NCBI GenBank assembly: GCA_038521865.1
Contig: JBCBKO010000003.1
Span: forward strand, 62,001-126,000
DNA: 64,000 nucleotides
Direction of reading: 5' to 3'
Source: CALBPI01 sp038521865
GTDB lineage: Bacteria > Pseudomonadota > Gammaproteobacteria > Steroidobacterales > Woeseiaceae
Made by a program: the position numbers and the translations under genes. Numbering within the stretch: the first letter of the stretch is position 1; each line of letters opens with the position of its first letter. This document shows positions 53,487-61,588 of this stretch, one piece after another. A model generated the notes under the pieces. The model was not told where the DNA came from. It did no database searches and worked only from the letters and a program-made list of their open reading frames with translations.

Positions 53487-54307
53487 AGCGGCACCCTTGT
53501 GCCATCTGGGAGGCGAACACTTCGAGCATCTTCAGGCTCATCGATGATCGGGACGATTTCCGGAATGTCACGCTTATCGATCGCGCGAGCGGCGGTCATA
53601 GCTTCCTGAACAGATTGGAACTTCGCCAGCCACTGTAGATTCACGCGCGTCGGCGGATGCAGAATCATGGCTTGATCACCGGTTTGATCGCCGGCTTCCA
53701 ACGCGGCCTCCGGAGTTACCCATCGGCTTGCGGTGGTCTCGCGCCCGTCCGGTGCCCCCTCCTGGCCACGCGGCACCGCGGCAACAAAGAAGCGCGTGGC
53801 GTAACGTCTCGCCAACGGCACCGGTGTCGTCCAGAAACTCACGTACTCCAGTGCACCGACGTCCAGTGTCAGGTTTTCGGTTTCGCAGACCTCGCGCAGC
53901 GTGATTTCCTCTCCCGCCAACGCCACCCTGTAGTCTTCGAATCGGTCGCGGTGCTCGGACGACCCCGGCTGACACAACTCACCCTCGAAGTCGCGGGCCA
54001 ACAAGAATCCGCTTTCTTCAAAACACTCTCGTATCCCTGCAACCCACAGACCCAGCCCGCCGGTTTCGACACCTAGCTGTCTCGATGCCTCAGCATCGTC
54101 AAGACCGCTGCAAAACGGATCGAGGCTGCGCTCAAAGTCTGAAGGTGCCGCAAGACCGCCAGGAAATACCCACGCACTGGCGAAGTCCGCCCCTTTATGA
54201 CGGCGCAACATCAGAACTTCCAGCGTGCCTTCACGGTCCCTGAGCAGCATTACCGTCGCGGACGGTACCGGCTTTTTGACGTCGATCGCTTCGCGCGGCT
54301 GATTCAT
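53483..54307 (-). CDS. Nudix hydrolase (NUDT19/CoA-pyrophosphatase-like)
   Basis: A 274-residue protein. Start at MNQPREAIDVKKPVPSATV because the frame further upstream is only open antisense to glnK. Opening strand VMLLRDREGTLEVLMLRRHK and FPGGLAAPSDF precede a Nudix helix split by a long insert, with AGIRECFEESGFLLARD holding the R-E-x-x-E-E core. That layout fits the NUDT7/NUDT19 group acting on CoA or nucleotide-diphosphate derivatives. It is the first gene of the 54307-to-52057 operon, diverging from glnK. Confidence 0.85.
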   Translation of the reverse strand: MNQPREAIDVKKPVPSATVMLLRDREGTLEVLMLRRHKGADFASAWVFPGGLAAPSDFERSLDPFCSGLDDAEASRQLGVETGGLGLWVAGIRECFEESGFLLARDFEGELCQPGSSEHRDRFEDYRVALAGEEITLREVCETENLTLDVGALEYVSFWTTPVPLARRYATRFFVAAVPRGQEGAPDGRETTASRWVTPEAALEAGDQTGDQAMILHPPTRVNLQWLAKFQSVQEAMTAARAIDKRDIPEIVPIIDEPEDARSVRLPDGTRVPL

Positions 54308-54400
54308 ATCATTATTGTTCGGGTTGGGTGGTCTACTGCCAGCAGGCTTGCGCGTGTTATACACTACACGGGCGAGCTCTCGAACCCCCCGGAGACCCGG

Positions 54401-54739
54401 ATGAAACTGATCACCGCCATTATCAAGCCGTTTCGACTGGATGACGTGCGCAATGCACTCGCGGAGCTCGGCGTCCAGGGCATGACCGTTACCGAGGTCA
54501 AGGGCTTCGGGCGTCAGCGCGGCCACACTGAGCTCTACCGTGGGGCGGAGTACGTCGTTGACTTCCTGCCAAAAACCAAAGTTGAAGTAGCCGCCACCGC
54601 AGAGATGGCGGAAGCCGTTATCGAGGCGATTGTCAGCGCTTCGCGCACAGGCAAGGTGGGCGACGGGAAGATTTTTGTCCAGCCGCTCGAACGGGTTCTC
54701 AGAATTCGAACAGGCGAAGAAGACGGCAAAGCGGTCTGA
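54401..54739 (+). CDS. glnK: Nitrogen regulatory protein P-II
   Basis: A 112-residue P-II protein, complete. The T-loop QRGHTELYRGAEYVVDFLPK carries the uridylylated Tyr51, and GKVGDGKIFVQPLERVLRIR contains the ATP/2-oxoglutarate-binding C-loop. The N-terminus MKLITAIIKPFRLDDVR and the end RTGEEDGKAV look closer to GlnK than to GlnB. Start fixed by GGAG 7 bases upstream; a longer frame upstream overlaps the divergent Nudix gene. The usual downstream partner amtB is absent. It senses nitrogen and energy status. Confidence 0.95.
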   Translation: MKLITAIIKPFRLDDVRNALAELGVQGMTVTEVKGFGRQRGHTELYRGAEYVVDFLPKTKVEVAATAEMAEAVIEAIVSASRTGKVGDGKIFVQPLERVLRIRTGEEDGKAV

Positions 54740-54804
54740 CCCGACATGTAATGTTTCGCGGGTGGCGCTGGTCTTTCTAGGCGCAACCCTTGCGATCGAC
54801 AATC

Positions 54805-55503
54805 ATGGCTTTTGACCTGCACCAACAACCTGTACTGATCTTGATGGCGAAACGCCCGGCGCCCGGCGTCGGCAAGCAACGCATCGCCCGCCAATTCGGT
54901 ATAGCGCGGACCGCGAGACTCGCGGAGCTGCTTTGGTTATGCGCGGTTGAAGACGTAGCCGCGTGGCCACACGAGAGAGTGATTTCTATCGCCTCGGCCG
55001 CAGATACTGAGTGGGCACAAAGCGCACTCCCGAGCGCCACAGTAATCCATCAGCCCGCGGGCAACCTCGGTGTGCGCATTCAACACGCCCATAAGCAGTT
55101 TGACCAACCGGGGCGACCGATACTGTTCATTGGATCCGACGCACCCGAGCTGGATCTTGTCTACTTAAACGAATGTCTGAAGGCACTTGAAACGTTTGAC
55201 GTCGTATTGGGTCAGGCCGCCGACGGCGGCGTTGTTGTGATGGGGTCGAGGGCGCCCTGGCCTGCGCTGGCAAAACTACCCTGGTCTACCGCTTCATTGG
55301 GTGCGGCATTGCGCGCAGCCTGCGAGTCGGCCGGGCTCAGCCTGGTCCTGCGAGAGCCATTGGAAGATATCGATACCTTCGACCAACTCGCGGCCTTGCC
55401 TGGTGCGCTGGCCAACGACGGCCGCGCTGCGCGACGGGCACTCCGCGACTGGGTCAGCGCCAATCTCACTGTGTCGCAGCCGGCGCCTGGTGCACTGGCC
55501 TGA
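54805..55503 (+). CDS. TIGR04282-type small glycosyltransferase-like protein
   Basis: A 232-residue DUF2064 protein with a nucleotidyltransferase-like GT-A core. LILMAKRPAPGVGKQRIAR (the K-R/P-x-G-x-x-K entry loop), RPILFIGSDAPELDLVY (D-x-P motif) and VVLGQAADGGVVVMG are the visible signatures. The family is annotated as arsenosugar biosynthesis glycosyltransferase, but no arsM or arsS gene is close. Start at MAFDLHQQP. It is followed 21 bases later by the TVP38 gene. Confidence 0.8.
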   Translation: MAFDLHQQPVLILMAKRPAPGVGKQRIARQFGIARTARLAELLWLCAVEDVAAWPHERVISIASAADTEWAQSALPSATVIHQPAGNLGVRIQHAHKQFDQPGRPILFIGSDAPELDLVYLNECLKALETFDVVLGQAADGGVVVMGSRAPWPALAKLPWSTASLGAALRAACESAGLSLVLREPLEDIDTFDQLAALPGALANDGRAARRALRDWVSANLTVSQPAPGALA

Positions 55504-55524
55504 TACATACAGGAAGCGTTAAAA

Positions 55525-56238
55525 ATGAAATCTCGAAACAAGATCATTGCACTCATCGGCGCCATCGTGGTGCTCGGTGTGGCTGCCTGGCAGTTTCCGA
55601 TTGCAGAGTGGCTAACGAGCCTCGTTCAATGGATCGACGCCAATAAACAAACCGCCTGGATCGTGTTTATCGTCGCCTATGTTTTCGCAACGGTACTTAT
55701 GCTACCGGGCTCTATCCTCACGCTTGCCGCTGGCTATCTTTTTGGTGTTGTCTACGGCACCGCCCTCGTGTCCGTATCCAGCGTGCTCGGGGCTACCGCT
55801 GCATTTCTCGTCGGCCGCTCACTGGGACGCGGCTGGGTCCGCGAGAAGATTGGTGCGGATGGTCGGCTCGCAGCGATCGACAAGGCGACCGAGAAACGTG
55901 GGTTTCTGGTTATGGTGCTGCTGCGTCTTTCCCCAATATTTCCGTTCAACGTCATGAACTATCTGATGAGCCTAACTGGCATGAGTCTGCGCAATTTTGT
56001 GCTGGGCAGCTGGCTTGGCATGCTCCCCGGTACGGTCCTTTACGTGTACCTCGGCTCGGCCGCCAGCGATTTGACCGCGCTGGTTGCCGGTGAATACGAC
56101 GCCGGGCCATACGGCCAGGTGTTCTTCATCGGTGGGCTGATTGCGACTGCCGCAGTGACGGTACTGATCGCCCGATTCGCGGCAAAAACACTGAAAGAGA
56201 CCATCGGCGTTGACGACACGTCGGTCACACAGGAGTAA
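55525..56238 (+). CDS. TVP38/TMEM64 (DedA-related) membrane protein
   Basis: A 237-residue inner-membrane protein with five or six helices. MLPGSILTLAAGYLFGVVYG and the core ATAAFLVGRSLGRGWVREKI with LRLSPIFPFNVMNYLMSLTG are characteristic of the SNARE-associated/VTT domain (G-x-x-x-G and the R-x-x-P re-entrant loop). Family members are thought to move or scramble lipids. It stands directly before the flavoprotein gene, a pairing often seen in bacteria. Confidence 0.88.
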   Translation: MKSRNKIIALIGAIVVLGVAAWQFPIAEWLTSLVQWIDANKQTAWIVFIVAYVFATVLMLPGSILTLAAGYLFGVVYGTALVSVSSVLGATAAFLVGRSLGRGWVREKIGADGRLAAIDKATEKRGFLVMVLLRLSPIFPFNVMNYLMSLTGMSLRNFVLGSWLGMLPGTVLYVYLGSAASDLTALVAGEYDAGPYGQVFFIGGLIATAAVTVLIARFAAKTLKETIGVDDTSVTQE

Positions 56239-56244
56239 CACGGC

Positions 56245-57708
56245 GTGTACGCAGGAGAACAATTCGACCGGGAATGGCAACAATTGGTATTCCCGAGTGA
56301 CTACGCCAATCCAACGCCCGATCCGGAAGGCTATAACCTTATTGTCATTGGAGGCGGTCCTGCGGGCTTGATCGTGTCGATCGCAGCAGCAGGCTTGGGT
56401 GCCAAAGTGGCTCTGATCGAAAAACACGCGATGGGTGGAGACTGCCTGAATGTTGGGTGTGTACCCTCCAAAGCACTGATCGAAATGGCCTCTCGCAAAC
56501 ATCACGGCGAAGATGTTAGTTTCGATCAGGCCATGACCTGGGTGCGAGAGGTTCGCTCCGGTATCGCACACCACGACTCGGTTGAACGCTACTCGGAAAA
56601 CGGCGTTGATGTGTTTCTCGGTGCGGCAAGTTTCATCGACGAGAAAACCGTAGAGGTTGGTGAGACGCGCCTCACCGGAGCCAAGTTCGTGATCACCACC
56701 GGGGCGCGCGCTGCGTTACCCCCGATTCCGGGGCTCGCGGATGCCGAGCCACTGACGAATGAGAGCGTATTCAATCTCAAGCAACAGCCAGCGAGATTGG
56801 GTGTGATCGGCGCGGGCCCGATCGGCAGCGAACTGGCTCAGTCATTCGCTCGACTCGGCACGGAAGTGCACGTTTTTGAAATGGCAGACCGACCCGTACA
56901 AAACGAGATTCCGCGTGCTGGTGAAATTCTCGCTGAACAGCTGCGCAAGGATGGCGTACACCTGCATTTATCGACCGGTGCCAAAGGTATCCACAAGCGC
57001 GGCGATGTGCGTGTCATCGAGACCGAGGGCGGTGAGTTCGAGGTCGACGAGGTACTCGTGGCTCTCGGACGACAACCGAACGTCGATGCGCTGAATCTGG
57101 AGGCTGCTGGTGTGCGCTATGACCTTCGAAAAGGCATCGAGGTCGACGAGCACCTGCGCACGAGCAATCCGAAGATTTTTGCTGCAGGTGATGTTTGTTC
57201 CAAATACCAATTTACCAACAACGCCGATCATCAGGCTCGCATCATCATTCGCAACACCTTGTTTTTCGGTCGAGGTAAAGCGGCGCCAGAACGTATTGGT
57301 CGCTGCACCTACACGCACCCCGAAATTGCACACGTAGGTGCGGAGGAAGCCGAACTCGACCAGCAAGGCATCGCCTACGACGTATACGAAGTCGAATGGG
57401 ATGCCATGGATCGCGCACGCACCGAGGGTGACCTGGATGGATTTGTGCGAGTACTCACGGAAAAGGGCAAGGACAAAATTCTGTCGGCGACCATCGTGGG
57501 GGCAGATGCGGGTGAGCAAATCGCCACACTTTCGGTTTTGTTGGCCAACGGCGACGGGCTTGGCAAGCTCGACCCCGCAGTACTCGCCTACCCTACTCGG
57601 TCCGAGTATCTGCGGCGACTGGCGGATGCCTACAATCGCACTCGGCTGACACCATTCGTCGCGGGCGTATTCCGAAAACTGCTCGCATGGCAGCGACGCA
57701 GGCAGTGA
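56245..57708 (+). CDS. Mercuric-reductase-like FAD/NAD(P) disulfide oxidoreductase
   Basis: A 487-residue class I disulfide oxidoreductase. It has an N-terminal FAD loop NLIVIGGGPAGLIVSIAAA, the redox-active pair GGDCLNVGCVPSKAL (Cys67, Cys72), the NAD loop LGVIGAGPIGSELAQSFARL, and FAAGDVCSKYQ. The dimerisation domain ends YLRRLADAYNRTRL. There is no N-terminal metal-binding (HMA) domain and no C-terminal Cys pair, so mercury reduction is unlikely. GTG start at 56245, six bases after the TVP38 stop. Its true disulfide substrate is unknown. Confidence 0.9.
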   Translation: MYAGEQFDREWQQLVFPSDYANPTPDPEGYNLIVIGGGPAGLIVSIAAAGLGAKVALIEKHAMGGDCLNVGCVPSKALIEMASRKHHGEDVSFDQAMTWVREVRSGIAHHDSVERYSENGVDVFLGAASFIDEKTVEVGETRLTGAKFVITTGARAALPPIPGLADAEPLTNESVFNLKQQPARLGVIGAGPIGSELAQSFARLGTEVHVFEMADRPVQNEIPRAGEILAEQLRKDGVHLHLSTGAKGIHKRGDVRVIETEGGEFEVDEVLVALGRQPNVDALNLEAAGVRYDLRKGIEVDEHLRTSNPKIFAAGDVCSKYQFTNNADHQARIIIRNTLFFGRGKAAPERIGRCTYTHPEIAHVGAEEAELDQQGIAYDVYEVEWDAMDRARTEGDLDGFVRVLTEKGKDKILSATIVGADAGEQIATLSVLLANGDGLGKLDPAVLAYPTRSEYLRRLADAYNRTRLTPFVAGVFRKLLAWQRRRQ

Positions 57709-58397
57709 CTTCGAGGCCGCAGCTCGCGGTCATCGTCCCGGTTTACCGGGACGCAGAAGCATTGGTGCGACTGCTCGATTTGCTGAAGCACGACACGGGT
57801 GTCGACGAGATCATCGTGAGCGCCGCGACCGTATCACCTGACGATCTCAAGAATTTGAAGCAGCGCTTTCCCAGTGTTTCGTTCGTCATGGGTACGGCGG
57901 GCAGAGGTGCGCAACTCAATCGGGGACGCGCGGCGACCGACGCGGCGCTGCTTTGGTTTTTGCATGCCGATGCAACCCCCCCCGAGCACGGTGCGCGTCA
58001 TATTCGAGCTGCGGCCGAAATGCACGCCGCGGGCGGATACTTTCAGTTTCAGTTCGATGGCGTGAACAGCAAGGCGGCAAGCCGATTGGCCAGATTGATC
58101 AATTGGCGTGCGCGGCGCGGTGTTCCCTACGGTGATCAAGGGCTATGGTTCACGGCCCACGCATTTGACGCTGCAGGAGGCTTCGAGGAACAACCCTTGT
58201 TCGAGGAAGTTCGACTCGTCAAGTCCGTGCGACGCACGGGCGCGTTCGTTGGACTGTCCGAAACCATCGGCGTGAACCCGCGGCGCTGGCGCGCTACCGG
58301 CTGGACACGCAGGACGCTGATCAATCGTGCTTTAGCGCTCGGTCACGCCGCTGGCATCTCACCGCAACGTCTGGCGCGCTGGTACGCGCGATTCTAA
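57687..58397 (+). CDS. TIGR04283-type family 2 glycosyltransferase-like protein
   Basis: A 236-residue GT2 protein with LAVIVPVYRDAEALVRLLDL, DEIIVSAATVSPDDL, and LWFLHADATPPEHGARHI, in which the D-x-D-like HADA contacts the nucleotide sugar. YGDQGLWFTAHAFDAAGGF is the acceptor-site signature of this family. It overlaps the flavoprotein gene by 22 bases. It probably works with the related protein at 54805. An 8-C run lies at 57976-57983. Confidence 0.85.
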   Translation: MAATQAVTSRPQLAVIVPVYRDAEALVRLLDLLKHDTGVDEIIVSAATVSPDDLKNLKQRFPSVSFVMGTAGRGAQLNRGRAATDAALLWFLHADATPPEHGARHIRAAAEMHAAGGYFQFQFDGVNSKAASRLARLINWRARRGVPYGDQGLWFTAHAFDAAGGFEEQPLFEEVRLVKSVRRTGAFVGLSETIGVNPRRWRATGWTRRTLINRALALGHAAGISPQRLARWYARF

Positions 58398-58405
58398 TTG
58401 GCTAG

Positions 58406-59407
58406 TTACGCCGGGAAGAAATCGATCGGCTTGGTCGTCGTTATGGCTTCAACATCACGCGCCTCGAACCGGAACAGTTTCACCCGCTGCACAAGCTTGC
58501 GCTCGAGGTCAGGATCATTGAGTTCACTGGACTCGATTTCACATGCAGTCACCACACCGTCTGGCGAAATCGTCAGGCGCAGGACCAGCTTGCCTTCCAG
58601 CGTCGGATCCTGACGCAGTGCTCGGTTGTACAGCGCGTAGATTGCGCCCTTGTTCCGATCGAACACCATCTCGATTTCTTCGCGTGATCTTGAGCCGCGG
58701 TTGCTCGCACCGGCACGCTGAACATCCGCTTCGGTACTGCCACCGTTTCCGATAGCCGCCACTGGCGTCTCAACTTTCGTCGTGTTGCGCCCGGACAAGC
58801 CAGTCCCGCCGGTATTGCGTGAGAGTGCTGCGGTGTTAATACCGCCACTCGCTGCGCCGACATTCGATGTGATCAATGACCGCTCATTCCGCTCCGCGGC
58901 GCCAACCGCTCCGGTCAGCTCCTGACTGCCTGCGACCTGGTCGACAACGCTGTTGTCACGCAATGCAGCAAGGTCGTCTGAAAACGGCAACAAACCGGCG
59001 ACGGATGCGCGCTCGCGAGCAGCGGGCGTTGGGTCAGGCTCTGGCTCAGCGACAGGCTCAGGCTCCACCACAGGTTCCCGTGTTTCCTGTACCACGAGCT
59101 CAGGTTCGGCCTCTTCTATCGGCTCCGGCTCCGGCTGCTCCTCTTCCACGCGCGGGGGCGGCGGTGGAGGAAGCTCCCGTTCCTCCAGAATCAACTGAGC
59201 GAAACGCTGCTCGATCTCAACAACCTCACTGGGATCAGGCTGAGGTGTTGGCAGGAATGGCCAGACGACGCTGAGGACCAACATGATGATCAGCGTCGTC
59301 GTCAGAATCTTGCGGAACTTCTGTTCCTGTTCGTCCGAAATGACGGACCAAGGCAGCTGATACTCGCGGTAGTACGCCTGGTAGGCGGTCATTGAAGCGC
59401 TCGCCAT
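58406..59407 (-). CDS. TonB-like/AgmX-PglI C-terminal domain protein
   Basis: A 333-residue protein anchored by one helix (about 34-53, ILTTTLIIMLVLSVVWPF), followed by a Pro/Glu-rich stalk (about 75-130) that can span the periplasm, a low-complexity Gly/Ser/Asn part, and a C-terminal domain EEIEMVFDRNKGAIYALYNR to KLVLRLTISPDGVVTACEI. The end domain matches the AgmX/PglI group related to TonB. It would couple the TolQ/ExbD motor at the inner membrane to an outer-membrane or periplasmic partner. It is the last gene of the operon. Confidence 0.87.
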   Translation of the reverse strand: MASASMTAYQAYYREYQLPWSVISDEQEQKFRKILTTTLIIMLVLSVVWPFLPTPQPDPSEVVEIEQRFAQLILEERELPPPPPPRVEEEQPEPEPIEEAEPELVVQETREPVVEPEPVAEPEPDPTPAARERASVAGLLPFSDDLAALRDNSVVDQVAGSQELTGAVGAAERNERSLITSNVGAASGGINTAALSRNTGGTGLSGRNTTKVETPVAAIGNGGSTEADVQRAGASNRGSRSREEIEMVFDRNKGAIYALYNRALRQDPTLEGKLVLRLTISPDGVVTACEIESSELNDPDLERKLVQRVKLFRFEARDVEAITTTKPIDFFPA

Positions 59408-59410
59408 GAC

Positions 59411-59944
59411 TTAGCCTCCCAAACCGTTCGCGACGCTCGCGAGTTGCTCAGGACTCTTCTGCAGCACCGCTAGCGAAATCTTGCCAAAATCCGCGTCGGT
59501 GCAGGTCGCCATGATTTTCTTGATCAGACGATAGGAGGTCGTCTTATCACCCATGATGGTCACTTCGCGTTGGGCGATATCCTGCCGCGCCGCCTCCCGC
59601 AATATGCGGTCGTTCTGTGCAACCAGCGCTTGCTTCAAACCTGGAATGACATTGCCCTCTGCCGATAGCACTTCGGCAACGCCGGCGACCCGTTCACCCT
59701 GAACCAGAATATCGCTCGCCGTCACGACGACAACCACCGTCTCGCGCGCTTTCTGCTCTGCGATGGATTCAGGAAGTTGGAGGTCCTTCGCATTCGGCAA
59801 TGACTCAACGTCCGACGAGTTCACCAAGAGGAAGAACACGAGGATCGTAAAGATGTCCATCAACGAGACAAGATTCAGTGCGGTGGATTTTGCCGTGCGC
59901 TTGTGGCGCCGATCCATCCGCATTGCGCGGGCTGAGTGACTCAT
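59411..59944 (-). CDS. ExbD/TolR-family protein with conserved membrane Asp
   Basis: A 177-residue protein with one helix (about 24-42) reading LNLVSLMDIFTILVFFLLVN, where Asp30 is in the place of the proton-carrying residue of ExbD/TolR. The periplasmic part (about 45-177) has the ExbD fold with a long insert (GNVIPGLKQALVAQNDRIL). It works with the TolQ/ExbB protein encoded at 60454 and the second ExbD at 59948. The three genes are spaced by 3 bases or overlap, so they form one motor. Confidence 0.88.
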   Translation of the reverse strand: MSHSARAMRMDRRHKRTAKSTALNLVSLMDIFTILVFFLLVNSSDVESLPNAKDLQLPESIAEQKARETVVVVVTASDILVQGERVAGVAEVLSAEGNVIPGLKQALVAQNDRILREAARQDIAQREVTIMGDKTTSYRLIKKIMATCTDADFGKISLAVLQKSPEQLASVANGLGG

Positions 59945-59947
59945 AAC

Positions 59948-60457
59948 TTAGACGCCTCCCGTCTGGGTGGCGTCACCCATCGAGATATCCGGGAACAACT
60001 CATAGCGCTTCAGCTGACCGTCGTCCTGCAACTCGACAAAGACACGAAGCGTGTCCATCACCTGAATGATGGTGTCGTATTCGATCTCCGCCTCGAGCAG
60101 CAAGGTGCAGTCGAGCTTATCCGGATTGAGCTGTTTGACTTCGCGGAGCTTGCTGGAGAGTTGATCGAGATCATACTCGCCGTCAACTTTCGCGATACTT
60201 GAGATCAGGCCGCCGTTGCGATCCCCAACATCGATGCGCGCCTCGCGCACCGTAATTTCCAGCTGCATTGTCTCAATCGGCGTTTCCGCGGGCTCAGAGG
60301 ACGCACCGGGAACGTTCAACTCGAGAATGGCGCGTTGCGAGAACACCGCCGTAATGAGCAGGAAGGGCACCAGAATCACCATGAGATTCATGAATGCCGT
60401 GATGTTGAGCTCGGTCGCCTCCACCTGGCGACGCGCGCTGCGGCGGCGGTTGATCAC
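59948..60457 (-). CDS. ExbD/TolR-family protein with Asn replacing the membrane Asp
   Basis: A 169-residue ExbD-like protein. Its helix reads LNITAFMNLMVILVPFLLIT; position 24, which is Asp in proton-driven ExbD/TolR/MotB proteins, is Asn (codon AAT, plus-strand bases 60386-60388). The periplasmic domain (about 45-165) is otherwise normal, with EVKQLNPDKLDCTLLLEAE. It overlaps the TolQ/ExbB gene by 4 bases. The substitution suggests a structural, non-conducting subunit paired with the Asp30 copy next door. Confidence 0.9.
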   Translation of the reverse strand: MINRRRSARRQVEATELNITAFMNLMVILVPFLLITAVFSQRAILELNVPGASSEPAETPIETMQLEITVREARIDVGDRNGGLISSIAKVDGEYDLDQLSSKLREVKQLNPDKLDCTLLLEAEIEYDTIIQVMDTLRVFVELQDDGQLKRYELFPDISMGDATQTGGV

Positions 60458-61104
60458 GCGAGTGCTCCTTCCTTCGCAGCGCCTTCACGCTCCGTGACCG
60501 CATTCAGAAACTTCACGGACGCCATTTCCAGGCTATCGACGATCTGATTGGTCTTGGTTTGTATAATCGTGTGAATCAACAAGAGCGGAATCGCCGCCAT
60601 CAAGCCGAACGCCGTCGTGTTCATCGCGATAGAGATACTGCCGGAAAGCATGTCGGCCTTTTCCGCCGGGTTCGCATTCGCAACCGCGGTGAACGCCTGG
60701 ATCAAACCGATGATCGTTCCGAGCAGACCCATCAAGGTGGCGATATTGGCGAACGTTGCGAGGTAGTGCGTGCGTTTTTCAAGACGCGGCAACACTTCCA
60801 TCATGCTCTCTTCCATCGCTTTTTCGATATCGTCACGGCGGCGTGCCGAGGCAACTCGGTACAAGCCGTAGGTCATGACTTTGCCGATCGCAGACTTGGA
60901 CTTGCTCGTGAGACCCACCGCTTGCTGGAAGTTACCGGCCTTCAGGTACGGCACCACTTTCTTCCACATGGCGCGGTTGCTGGCGCCCGCCATTGTCAGG
61001 TAGACCCAGCGCTCGACTGCAATCGCGACGCCCAGGCCGAAAATGAACAGAATCGGGTACATAAATGCCCCGCCCTGCTTGAAAAACAAAATAACTGTAG
61101 ACAC
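60454..61104 (-). CDS. TolQ/ExbB/MotA-family proton-channel protein
   Basis: A 216-residue inner-membrane protein with three helices (about 13-32, 114-136 and 155-178). YLATFANIATLMGLLGTIIG and FGLMAAIPLLLIHTIIQTK are the conserved pore-helix blocks of TolQ/ExbB. It pairs with the two ExbD-like proteins encoded after it to turn proton flow into movement of a periplasmic arm. First gene of the motor part, 40 bases after the small secreted-protein gene. Confidence 0.92.
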   Translation of the reverse strand: MSTVILFFKQGGAFMYPILFIFGLGVAIAVERWVYLTMAGASNRAMWKKVVPYLKAGNFQQAVGLTSKSKSAIGKVMTYGLYRVASARRRDDIEKAMEESMMEVLPRLEKRTHYLATFANIATLMGLLGTIIGLIQAFTAVANANPAEKADMLSGSISIAMNTTAFGLMAAIPLLLIHTIIQTKTNQIVDSLEMASVKFLNAVTEREGAAKEGALA

Positions 61105-61143
61105 TGTCGTTTCCTCTGGTTGGTGGTGTGGAGCAGGCGATTC

Positions 61144-61566
61144 CTATTCGCTCGCCTCCTCCGAATACAAATCTTCGTAGTACGCAATCTGTCTGCGGAA
61201 TACTTCGCGATCCGCAGGTGCCAGAACCTCATCCAGCAACGTATTGACCGGTCGACCCACAAGGTCGCCCAGGTCCGAACTCTTCCAAGGCACGATGTAG
61301 AGCACCTGCGGCAACTCCTGGTTGCCGGTGATTTGCGAGGCCCTCAACTCAATCGAATCGATCGCGCGGTTCGGCGTTGCAGCGCTCGTCGACGCTCTGG
61401 GCGCAACTTCCTCCTCCGTGGCCTCGCTGGTATTTACCTGCGGCTCAATGGTCTCCACCGTGGCGTCCGCACTCGTATCTACCATCGGTTCGAGATCATC
61501 GATCTCCTGTGCGTTGAGCGTGGCGCACAGCATCAGTGTTGCTGCAAAAGTCCATTGTCTGCTCAT
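61144..61566 (-). CDS. Small secreted protein of unknown function in the TolQ/ExbD operon
   Basis: A 140-residue protein with a signal peptide (SRQWTFAATLMLCATLNAQ, cut near residue 19), a Thr/Glu/Asp-rich linker (about 25-60) and a compact C-terminal part with IDSIELRASQITGNQELPQV and VLYIVPWKSSDLGDLVGRP. GGGAG lies upstream of two adjacent ATG codons; the second is used for spacing. No known domain recognised. The fixed location between the TPR lipoprotein and the motor genes suggests a periplasmic accessory. Confidence 0.75.
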   Translation of the reverse strand: MSRQWTFAATLMLCATLNAQEIDDLEPMVDTSADATVETIEPQVNTSEATEEEVAPRASTSAATPNRAIDSIELRASQITGNQELPQVLYIVPWKSSDLGDLVGRPVNTLLDEVLAPADREVFRRQIAYYEDLYSEEASE

Positions 61567-61588
61567 CATCGCTGCTCCCTGCAAGACG

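Noticed and set aside
52719..53609. 296-codon open frame on the plus strand
   Set aside because: Antisense to the metallo-beta-lactamase-fold gene, with Cys/His/Arg-rich composition typical of a shadow frame.
54308..54400. Sigma-54 promoter for glnK
   Set aside because: Such a promoter is common for glnK, but no convincing -24/-12 pair was found; the best candidate lacks the TTGC element.
54308..54802. 165-residue N-terminal extension of the Nudix protein
   Set aside because: The extension would lie opposite glnK, which has a clear start and full P-II sequence; the Nudix domain begins naturally at 54307.
57976..57983. Eight-C run in the family 2 glycosyltransferase gene as a second phase switch
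   Set aside because: Shorter run covering ordinary Thr-Pro-Pro codons; weaker case than the ten-G tract.
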